64,000 nt of DNA, taken from positions 5,952,001 through 6,016,000 of the forward strand of contig CBDCWO010000006.1 of the NCBI GenBank assembly GCA_965223405.1, given 5' to 3'. Every line of letters starts with the position of its first letter. Position 1 is the first letter of the stretch. This DNA comes from CBDCWO01 sp965223405. GTDB lineage: Bacteria; Bacteroidota; Bacteroidia; Chitinophagales; Saprospiraceae. The notes beneath the pieces are model-generated. The model was not told the DNA's origin, did not search any database, and saw only the letters and a list, made by a program, of their open reading frames with translations. Below are positions 1 through 7,449 of the stretch, one piece after another. The position numbers and the translations under genes are program-made.

Positions 1-299
1 CTCGGTTGATTTCCATTGATGTGATCAGACACTACCATTTGATTTTGCTCAACCAGATCACCGGTACATAGGACCATTTTAATATTAAGAGACTCTATGT
101 TTTCACTGATCCAACCTGTCATTATTTCCAGAATGCCTTGATTCCTGGCAAATTTCACATATGATTGAGGATCGGGCATCAGAATCAAAGTCCAGGAATC
201 CGGATTGGAAAGCTTCGGAACCTGAATGGATTCCTGAGCCCAGGTCGACTTGGTTGATAGAATTAATACTACCAACACTTTTAGATAAAATCCTCTCAT
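1..299 (-). CDS. Metallophosphoesterase, N-terminal part (runs off window)
   Basis: Reading the minus strand from an ATG at 297-299 gives an open frame to the window edge. It starts with a hydrophobic signal peptide ending near TWAQ, so the product is exported. It then shows LILMPDPQSY (residues about 38-47) and LCTGDLVEQN (about 77-86). These fit the first two metal-binding blocks (D-x-H/Q and GDxxxxN) of calcineurin-like metallophosphoesterases. The rest, including the GNHD and histidine blocks, lies outside the window. It follows the sulfatase at 359-1717 on the same strand by about 60 bases and may be its operon partner. Secreted members of this family are common in Bacteroidota sugar loci, but their substrate is usually unknown. 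Confidence 0.75.
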   Translation of the reverse strand, partial: MRGFYLKVLVVLILSTKSTWAQESIQVPKLSNPDSWTLILMPDPQSYVKFARNQGILEIMTGWISENIESLNIKMVLCTGDLVEQNQMVVSDHINGNQP

Positions 300-358
300 T
301 TAGTTATAGATTTCAAGTTTTGAAATTACTGGTTTTACCTATTCTCTACATATTTTTT

Positions 359-1717
359 CTATTCTACATCATGTGGTAACGCGCTGTTATCCTTTTTTTC
401 CTGCTCACCCAAGGCCTTGAGCATTTCATTGACACGTAATCCTTGGTCAGAAGCAAGATCGAGCTTTTCAAAGGGATCCTTTGAAAGATCAAATAGCTCA
501 ATTTTATTTTCTTCCTTATTTCGATGTACTACCAGCTTCCAGTCTCCTTGTCGAAGTGCAGCTGAGTTTCTGTTTACCCCTTGCCAATAAAATTCCCGAT
601 CGGTCAGTAACCCAGTGTCTTCTTTTTTTAACAATGGCCAAATATTTACACCATCCCAGTTGATGCTTTCTATTTCCGAAATGCCCAAGAAGTGGCAAAT
701 CGTAGGCATCCAGTCAATCACATGTAGGGGAATGGTCAATTTGTCCGGTGCAAGCACTCCTGACCAATTGATAAAAGCCGGCACTCTGATTCCACCTTCA
801 TACAGCTGAGTTTTCCAACCTCTTAAGGGGTGATTCAAACCTTTTATGGGGGAATTGGCCTTTCCCTCCGGATAATTGAGACTTCCATCACCATTGGTAC
901 CTCCGTTATCCGAAAAAAACACAATGACTGTATTATCAAGCTGACCTGTACGCTCAAGAGCAGAAATCATTCTACCTATTGTAGAATCCATATGTCGCAC
1001 ACAAGCTGCGTATTGCCGGCGACCAGGCTCAATATGAGAAACACTATCCAACCAAGCCGGTGGTTCATCAAAAGGGTCATGAACTGCTGTAAACGGCACA
1101 TAAAGAAAGAAAGGGTGCTTAGACTCAGTTTCTATAAACTTTACTGCTTCGTTCCCAATCAAGTCAGTTACATGGCCGACTTCGCTGATCAGTGTATCAT
1201 TTCGATGCCAGGTTTTTAAATAGGGCTCAAATTTGTATTGATGGTTGTAAGGATGTACTCCTCCAGCGAGAGAACCATAAGAAATATCAAATCCAAATTT
1301 CCGAGGGCCCCACTCCGGTAGGGAACCCAGATGCCATTTACCGGTTATACCAGTACGATATCCGGCTGATTTAAGCACACGTGCCAAGGTATGAGTCTTC
1401 CATGGTAATACCCGTTCGTTGCTTGGTTTGGTATTTCCATATCGACTCCAATAGCGACCGGTGAGTAATGCAGCACGTGTTGGGGTACACATGGGCGCTA
1501 CATAATGTTGATCCAAAATAATTCCCTGATTTGCCAGCTGGTCAATATGCGGTGTACCAATCGGAGAACCATGGAATCCTACATCGGCCCATCCCAAATC
1601 ATCGGCTACGATTAGGAGAATATTCGGTTTTCTTTTTGCGGTGTCGGCTCTATGGGTATTAATTGGATCACATCCTGCATACGCAATCAGAATTAATACG
1701 GTGATCAAAGGTTTCAT
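359..1717 (-). CDS. S1-family sulfatase (lipoprotein)
   Basis: A 452-residue formylglycine sulfatase that should remove sulfate esters from a sugar outside the cytoplasm. The N-terminus is a lipoprotein signal with Cys16 (AYAGC). The metal-binding pair sits at Asp39-Asp40 (VADDLGW). The maturation motif CTPTR starts at Cys77 and is followed by AALLTGRY, the normal context for conversion to formylglycine. GKWHLG and a second metal motif FFSDNGG are present. The length is typical for a compact S1 enzyme. It is closest in look to arylsulfatase A/B-like members, but the subfamily and the sulfate position cannot be set from motifs. It is probably co-transcribed with the sulfatase-esterase upstream (94 bases away) and the metallophosphoesterase downstream. 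Confidence 0.93.
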   Translation of the reverse strand: MKPLITVLILIAYAGCDPINTHRADTAKRKPNILLIVADDLGWADVGFHGSPIGTPHIDQLANQGIILDQHYVAPMCTPTRAALLTGRYWSRYGNTKPSNERVLPWKTHTLARVLKSAGYRTGITGKWHLGSLPEWGPRKFGFDISYGSLAGGVHPYNHQYKFEPYLKTWHRNDTLISEVGHVTDLIGNEAVKFIETESKHPFFLYVPFTAVHDPFDEPPAWLDSVSHIEPGRRQYAACVRHMDSTIGRMISALERTGQLDNTVIVFFSDNGGTNGDGSLNYPEGKANSPIKGLNHPLRGWKTQLYEGGIRVPAFINWSGVLAPDKLTIPLHVIDWMPTICHFLGISEIESINWDGVNIWPLLKKEDTGLLTDREFYWQGVNRNSAALRQGDWKLVVHRNKEENKIELFDLSKDPFEKLDLASDQGLRVNEMLKALGEQEKKDNSALPHDVE

Positions 1718-1811
1718 TTCATCAAATTACTTAAAGTATTATATTTTCTGGTTCAAAACACCACTCGATTTCAATTACTTTATCTGCGATCTGATCCATT
1801 AGGATTTTCCT

Positions 1812-4217
1812 TCAATTCGGTGTTCGGATGTGGTCAAGGGCGACTTCAGTCAAACACTCATGCCCTCCCTCAAATACGGTAATCTCTACCAAATCCTTAT
1901 AACCTCTATAATAGTGGATTTTCCTATCGCCAATCATTTTCCGGCTGTTGCTTGCAAAATTTCGTGCAGCCAGCATCTCATTGATATCTGCCACCGGGAT
2001 CATAGCCGAACCGGCATTAGGATTAAAATCACTGACTACCTTATTATAAAAATTCAGAGATTGTGATATGGGTACGGATCCCGTATATCCATCGTGTATG
2101 CCGGTAAAAAGGTAAAGCTTGCTTTTTAACCGTCGCTTTACCGGTACTTGCATATATAATGGAGATCTACGAATTGCTTCCTGCCGGTCAAGATAATAAT
2201 TCTTTGCATCGAAATCAGGGTTCTTCACGGTTGATCGAGCAATATCATAGGCATACTTATTACCCCTACCCTCAGATTGGTAATACCAATTCTGCAAATC
2301 TGAAATAGGTACCCATGCCGAAAAGGTCTTAATTGGATGTTTCGAATTCATATAAGCCAGCAACGTTGCAAAGCCTCCACCGCTAGCACCTAATATATGA
2401 ATGTTGTGACTGTCCACATTGCCATGTTCGATAGCAAATGAAATGGCATCATCAATATCTTGTAAAACATATGCACTTCCACAGGCCTTAAAGTTTTGGT
2501 TGGGTCCCCTAAAATCTGGATGTATATAATTATAATCCAAATCAATGCACTGGAAAACCAGATCATCCTTTTGTTCATAGTTGCCACTCCAAGTGTGTAA
2601 ACTTACAATCAAGGGGCGTTTCTTTTGATTTGAAGAAAAAAAATAGGCTGGCTGAATTTCCTGATCCAGTGTAGATTTAATTTCTACTTTTTTGCATAGC
2701 TCAGGCCAACTTTTAGTGGCAGTCGCATTATCCCACTTAGACACGATCAGCGAGTCCTTGAATAAGGAGTTGGGTACGGGCTGGGCATCTGTCATATATG
2801 CCTTTACCTCCTCACGCCAACTATTTAGTTTGGCTAACAAATCTCTTGTTTTCAAGGACATTTTCGAAGCCAGATCAAATTTTTCTTCGAGATCGGTTCT
2901 CAGGTTAAACAATTCCAACCTGCCCTCCTGATACCAATGAATTAATTTGTACTGGTCCTCTCGAATGATGCTACATCCGCTATCACCGACATACCAGGGA
3001 TTTCCTGACTGACTATGCCAAAAAGTGAGTCTTCGGGTTAGTTTTTTCTTACCCTCAAGTACAGGTACAAAGCTAATGCCATCTTGATAAAGGTCAGGAC
3101 GCAGGGGTATTCCGGCCATTTCCAAAAACGTAGGAAAATAATCCATGCCATTTACGATTGCTTCGGATTCACCCGGCTTGGTCACATTGGGCCAATAGAC
3201 TACTAGTGGTACACGAATTCCTCCTTCATAAAACCATCCTTTACCGGCTCGAAGTGGTAAATTTGAGGTAGCTAACTCCCTCTGGGCATATCCTGTATTG
3301 GAGAGACCACCATTATCGGATGTGAATACTATTATGGTATTCTCAGCCAAAGATAGTTCTTCCAATGCTACCCTGATGTCCCTGACACTTTGATCCACAC
3401 TCTCTATCATTGCTGCATAGGTGGTGTGATTTTGCCTTAAACTGGTTACTCCCGTCCCTTCGTTAGCATAACTGGTGGGCAATAAAGTATCAGATTTCAT
3501 CAATTTATTATTGTATTTGACATCCAGCTCTGGCTTAGCTTCAATGGGTGTATGTACGGCGTAATGCGATAACATGATAAAAAAAGGAACATCAGAATGG
3601 TTTTTTATAAACCGGATGGTTTCCCTGGTAAGTCTATCCGTCAAGTACTCACCTTCCACTCCGTCTTCCAATCCCGGTACTCCATAATCAAATACACTAC
3701 CATCTCGTTGATATCTCCCCTTTCCTTTGTATGGATAAAAAAAAGATCCCGGCTGGCCGATGTGGGACCCACCAATGTTTACCTCAAACCCTTGCTCTTC
3801 CGGAAGTGGAAAATCTTCATTATCTGCTCGTCCCAAATGCCATTTACCTGCAAAAAAGGTTTTGTATCCGGATTCTTTCAATATTTCAGAAAAGCAAACT
3901 TCCTCGGTAGCCATAAATCTCTCCTTCCCCAATACTCGTGCCGGGTATTTGCCCGTCATTATTGCATATCGTGACGGTACACATAAGGAATGAGCACTAT
4001 AAGCTTGAGTAAATTTTATACCCTCGGATGCAAGCTGATCTATAGCTGGAGTCTCATAAAATTTTGATCCGTAACAAGCCAGGTCCCGCCATCCCAGGTC
4101 ATCCACTAAAATGAATACGATGTTTGGTCTTACTTGACTGTTATCTGATTTTGCCTCACAATCATGAAAAAAGAAGAATACCATGATTGATAAAAAAAGC
4201 ATTCGTTTTACATCCAT
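1812..4217 (-). CDS. Two-domain sulfatase / alpha-beta hydrolase (putative esterase) fusion
   Basis: An 801-residue secreted protein with two catalytic domains. Residues about 30-490 are an S1 sulfatase: VDDLGW near residue 39, CVPSR from Cys79 followed by YAIMTGKYP, GKWHLGR, and the metal site FTSDNGG. Residues about 545-801 are an alpha/beta hydrolase. They have the nucleophile elbow GASGG with Ser612, a candidate Asp709 in the GIHDGY loop, and His786 in EGGHE, in the order and spacing expected for a catalytic triad. The second domain resembles prolyl-oligopeptidase-type or acetyl-xylan-esterase-type hydrolases. The likely role is to remove sulfate and an acyl group from the same decorated glycan, which is an inference. 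A hydrophobic signal peptide precedes residue 22. The frame is continuous, so the fusion is not two neighbouring genes. Confidence 0.9.
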   Translation of the reverse strand: MDVKRMLFLSIMVFFFFHDCEAKSDNSQVRPNIVFILVDDLGWRDLACYGSKFYETPAIDQLASEGIKFTQAYSAHSLCVPSRYAIMTGKYPARVLGKERFMATEEVCFSEILKESGYKTFFAGKWHLGRADNEDFPLPEEQGFEVNIGGSHIGQPGSFFYPYKGKGRYQRDGSVFDYGVPGLEDGVEGEYLTDRLTRETIRFIKNHSDVPFFIMLSHYAVHTPIEAKPELDVKYNNKLMKSDTLLPTSYANEGTGVTSLRQNHTTYAAMIESVDQSVRDIRVALEELSLAENTIIVFTSDNGGLSNTGYAQRELATSNLPLRAGKGWFYEGGIRVPLVVYWPNVTKPGESEAIVNGMDYFPTFLEMAGIPLRPDLYQDGISFVPVLEGKKKLTRRLTFWHSQSGNPWYVGDSGCSIIREDQYKLIHWYQEGRLELFNLRTDLEEKFDLASKMSLKTRDLLAKLNSWREEVKAYMTDAQPVPNSLFKDSLIVSKWDNATATKSWPELCKKVEIKSTLDQEIQPAYFFSSNQKKRPLIVSLHTWSGNYEQKDDLVFQCIDLDYNYIHPDFRGPNQNFKACGSAYVLQDIDDAISFAIEHGNVDSHNIHILGASGGGFATLLAYMNSKHPIKTFSAWVPISDLQNWYYQSEGRGNKYAYDIARSTVKNPDFDAKNYYLDRQEAIRRSPLYMQVPVKRRLKSKLYLFTGIHDGYTGSVPISQSLNFYNKVVSDFNPNAGSAMIPVADINEMLAARNFASNSRKMIGDRKIHYYRGYKDLVEITVFEGGHECLTEVALDHIRTPN

Positions 4218-4358
4218 ATACTGTTTTGATCAAGGGTCAACAAAAGAAATATTCTCACAAGATACTAATGGTCGCATTTTAAAAAGTATAAAATGCTATT
4301 TGATCAAGTTATCGGGTCATTTCATCCCAATCCGAGCAATTTTTTGATATTTTTTTGA

Positions 4359-5225
4359 TCAAATACCCATATAGGTATATTTTTTTCGGTACTCTTTTGG
4401 CGTCAAGTTCATCTTTTCTTTAAATTTTCGATTATAAAATGAAACGGAATTATACCCACTCTCCTGTGCCACCTGACTTATTGTAAGTTCTCCGGCCATC
4501 AACAATTTACAACTGTATCCAATTTTGAGATCATTGATGTAGGAAAAAACGGTTTTTCCCGTTTTCCTTTTAAAGTAATTACAAAATGCAGGCGGTGTCA
4601 TATGCGTTAATTCCGAAAGCGTATTGAGTTGAATTTTAGCACGAAAATGAGATGCGATATAGTTGTGTACTTTGCCCAGTCGTGAACCCCTCTGATCTCT
4701 AATCACCCGGTGAAATTCATGACTGCTTAATAACTCGATATTCTGATGCTTACTGAGCCCATTGAGTAATGTAATCAAAGCAATTACCCGTTCTGTAGAT
4801 TGGGTATCAGAAATTTTGGCTAAATAATCTGCCGCTCCGACAAATTCAACAAATCGGATACCTCTAGAAGAAAGATCAAAAAGCTTCTTTACACCATGCA
4901 TCAAAGGTAAATCAAAGAATGAATTGTGGACAAATTTAGGCTGAATATGTAGTACTGTTGCTGCAGCTAATTTCGCATGTGCTTCAGTGTGCTTTATTTT
5001 ATTAATCCAGATATGTGGCAAAAGACTACCGAGCAAGACTAAATCTCCGGGCCGATAAGGATTAATAGCGTCACCTACATATCTGATGCCTGAACTACGA
5101 TGGATATAAACCAGTTCATATTCATCGTGATAATGCCAATGGGGATAAAACACCTTCATCTCATCATAACGAATGGTTACGGCTTGGTCAAAATCAGTAG
5201 TGACTTTAGTATAGTACGGTTTCAT
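4359..5225 (-). CDS. AraC-family transcriptional regulator with cupin sensor domain
   Basis: A 288-residue cytoplasmic regulator. The N-terminal half has a cupin-like ligand pocket with a histidine-rich strand (HWHYHDEYE, about residues 29-37) and PGDLVLLG. The C-terminal 100 residues hold the two helix-turn-helix units of the AraC/XylS fold, including the conserved ISQVAQESGYNSVSFYNRKF block and LTPKEYR. It is divergent from the enolase-SDR-GH2 operon, with 160 bases between the start codons. This suggests it controls that operon and perhaps its own, probably in response to a sugar or sugar acid. The effector cannot be read from sequence. Confidence 0.92.
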   Translation of the reverse strand: MKPYYTKVTTDFDQAVTIRYDEMKVFYPHWHYHDEYELVYIHRSSGIRYVGDAINPYRPGDLVLLGSLLPHIWINKIKHTEAHAKLAAATVLHIQPKFVHNSFFDLPLMHGVKKLFDLSSRGIRFVEFVGAADYLAKISDTQSTERVIALITLLNGLSKHQNIELLSSHEFHRVIRDQRGSRLGKVHNYIASHFRAKIQLNTLSELTHMTPPAFCNYFKRKTGKTVFSYINDLKIGYSCKLLMAGELTISQVAQESGYNSVSFYNRKFKEKMNLTPKEYRKKYTYMGI

Positions 5226-5385
5226 AAAATGATCAAATATTGCTCAATTCTACTAATAAAGTGCAATAATCCATTAAAATTGTGTGTAAAATACCATCTT
5301 CTAGCCTGTAACTTAGCTGTACGTATCCATTCAAAAGATGGATAATCCAAATTTAATCTGTTTTGGAAGTGAATCAGGATAAAAT
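5226..5385. promoter_or_regulatory. Divergent promoter region between araC-type gene and dehydratase operon
   Basis: This 160-base AT-rich spacer separates the start codons of the AraC regulator (minus) and the enolase-superfamily gene (plus), so it must hold promoters for both. No obvious perfect operator palindrome or strong Bacteroidota -33/-7 pair stands out by eye. The call rests on gene arrangement only. Confidence 0.4.
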
Positions 5386-6546
5386 ATGAAAATAACAGAA
5401 GTAAAAGTCTGGTTGGTTGAAGGTATAAAATACAATTGGACTTTGTTAAAAGTATATACAGACCAAGGAATTACGGGTGTAGGTGAAGCAACTAATTGGC
5501 CCGGTAGCCCAATAATCGAAGCGGCGACAAGACATGCCGGAGAACGCATTGTAGGCTTGGACCCAATGCAAACAGACTTTATATGGACCAAATTGTATCG
5601 TGATCTGAATTGGATCGGTCCGTATGGTGCTAGCCTTTGTGCAATTAGTGGAATAAATATGGCATTGATGGATTTAAAAGCCAAGTCTTTAGGCGTCCCG
5701 ATGTATGAACTCCTGGGAGGTAGATATCGGGATGAAATCGATTTATATGCAAATTATTGGTTCATACAGGGAGGGTTTGATGCCGGGAATTATGCGAAAC
5801 AAGCCCAAAAAGTTGTTCAAAATGGATTTACAGGCTTGAAGTTTGACCCTTTTGCCCATACCAATTATCTATATGGTGACCATCTAAATTCAAATTTATC
5901 ACTGACTTCCAGCCAGATGGATCATGCCTATAATTTGAGCAAAGCGGTGAGAGATGCTGTAGGCCCGGATGTTGATATTATGATCGAAACACATGCCATG
6001 CTCAATCTGAAGACCTCGTTGGAAATGGCAGATCGATTGGCTGAGTTAAACATAACCTGGTATGAAGAACCTGTAGGGCCGGAAAATCCTGAATTGCTCA
6101 AAACTTTTCGTGATCGACTTCATCCAAATATTTCTATCTGTGTCGGAGAAAGACACTACACCCGCTATGGAATCCGGCGCTTGTTGGAATTGGGTGTATG
6201 TGATGTACTCATGCCAGACATCACCAGATGCGGTGGGCCTTCGGAAATGAAGAAAATGGCTACTATGATGGAAACCTACCAGGTACTTTTAGCCCCTCAC
6301 AATCCAAATGGCCCTCTATCCACGCTGGCTAGTGCGCAAGTATGTGCTTCCATACCTAATTTCTTCAAACAAGAATATATGTTTACTGATGCACACTGGA
6401 GAGATGACATTCTAACCCATCCAATCGAGGTCCAAAATGGAAAACTAATCGTATCGGAAAGACCCGGGCTGGGAGTTGATCTTATCGAAAGCGAAATGAA
6501 AAAGCACCCTGGGTTGACTAAAGCCAGAGAGGGTTTCTACATTTGA
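5386..6546 (+). CDS. Enolase-superfamily sugar-acid dehydratase or cycloisomerase
   Basis: A 386-residue cytoplasmic enzyme of the mandelate racemase/muconate lactonizing group. The capping domain covers about residues 1-125 and the barrel about 130-386. Probable metal ligands are Glu201 (ETH), Glu227 or Glu228 (WYEEP) and Glu255 (VGER). His203 and His305 (LAPHNPNGP) are in the positions used as acid/base residues by galactonate- and mannonate-dehydratase-like members. Such enzymes dehydrate acid sugars to 2-keto-3-deoxy acids. The same superfamily contains the 3,6-anhydrogalactonate cycloisomerase used for red-algal galactans and L-fuconate dehydratase, so all three remain possible. It is the first gene of a plus-strand operon with an SDR 62 bases downstream and then a GH2. 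Confidence 0.85.
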   Translation: MKITEVKVWLVEGIKYNWTLLKVYTDQGITGVGEATNWPGSPIIEAATRHAGERIVGLDPMQTDFIWTKLYRDLNWIGPYGASLCAISGINMALMDLKAKSLGVPMYELLGGRYRDEIDLYANYWFIQGGFDAGNYAKQAQKVVQNGFTGLKFDPFAHTNYLYGDHLNSNLSLTSSQMDHAYNLSKAVRDAVGPDVDIMIETHAMLNLKTSLEMADRLAELNITWYEEPVGPENPELLKTFRDRLHPNISICVGERHYTRYGIRRLLELGVCDVLMPDITRCGGPSEMKKMATMMETYQVLLAPHNPNGPLSTLASAQVCASIPNFFKQEYMFTDAHWRDDILTHPIEVQNGKLIVSERPGLGVDLIESEMKKHPGLTKAREGFYI

Positions 6547-6608
6547 TAGATTAAATAAACTACACCCTAAGAAAGCACCAAATTGAAAGAAAAACTAAAT
6601 TTATACAA

Positions 6609-7394
6609 ATGATCTCGTTAGATCTTTCCGGTAAAGTAGCAGTCGTTACAGGTTGTACCCAGGGACTCGGTTTAGGGATTGCTAAAATGATGGCCGAAGC
6701 GGGTTGCACCATTGCAGGATGTGGCCGCAGTTCTCCTGATAACCCAAAAGCAGTTAATTTTCAAAAAGAGGTAAACTTACGCAAAAGCGATGCTTATTAT
6801 CTTACCACCGATATAAGAGATGAAGATCAGGTCAAATCGTTTGTCTCGAAAGTATATCAACGTTTTGGAAGGATAGACTTTCTGATTTCTAATGCCGGTG
6901 TAAACAGGTTTACCAATCCGGAATCCTGCAGCCCGGATTTTTGGGATGAAAACTTTGAATTAAATCTGAAATCACACTGGGTCATTGCAAAGGCCTGCCA
7001 TTCTCATCTGGAAAAATCACATGGAGTTGTCATCCTGATGACTTCGAACCACGCCTATGTAACGTTGCCGGATTGTTTTCCATACAATGTTGCAAAGACA
7101 GGAATTAAAGGTTTGGTAAGGGCTTTAGCGGTTCAATGGGGACCAGCTATCCGTGTGATTGGTTTAGCCCCTGGATTTATTCAAACTGAAGGTGGAGAGA
7201 AATGGTTCAACTCATTCAGTAATCCGGATGAAAAGAAAAAGGAAGTTACTAATATACATCCCGTAAAAAGAATCGGAACAGTCGAGGAAGTAGGTGGGTT
7301 TTGTGCTTTTTTATGTAGTCAATATGCGGGTTTTATTACAGGCACAACCTATCTGATGGATGGCGGCCGTTCCGCGGTCATGCAGGATATTTGA
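6609..7394 (+). CDS. SDR-family NAD(P)-dependent oxidoreductase
   Basis: A 261-residue classical short-chain dehydrogenase. The cofactor loop TGCTQGLG starts at Thr14, NAG is at 95-97, and the catalytic set Ser146, Tyr159 and Lys163 has the standard S-x12-Y-x3-K spacing. The C-terminus has the usual ITGTTYLMDGG. In sugar-acid pathways such enzymes oxidise a free sugar or a 2-keto-3-deoxy acid. Its position directly after the enolase-superfamily gene suggests a shared pathway for one released monosaccharide. The substrate is not known. Confidence 0.88.
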   Translation: MISLDLSGKVAVVTGCTQGLGLGIAKMMAEAGCTIAGCGRSSPDNPKAVNFQKEVNLRKSDAYYLTTDIRDEDQVKSFVSKVYQRFGRIDFLISNAGVNRFTNPESCSPDFWDENFELNLKSHWVIAKACHSHLEKSHGVVILMTSNHAYVTLPDCFPYNVAKTGIKGLVRALAVQWGPAIRVIGLAPGFIQTEGGEKWFNSFSNPDEKKKEVTNIHPVKRIGTVEEVGGFCAFLCSQYAGFITGTTYLMDGGRSAVMQDI

Positions 7395-7449
7395 AAAACT
7401 CGATTTTGCTAACTGTTATTTAAATCAAAGTTCTGATAAAAGAAAGCAT

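Noticed and set aside
161..379. 72-codon plus-strand open frame
   Set aside because: It overlaps in antisense the metallophosphoesterase start, which has a signal peptide and conserved motifs.
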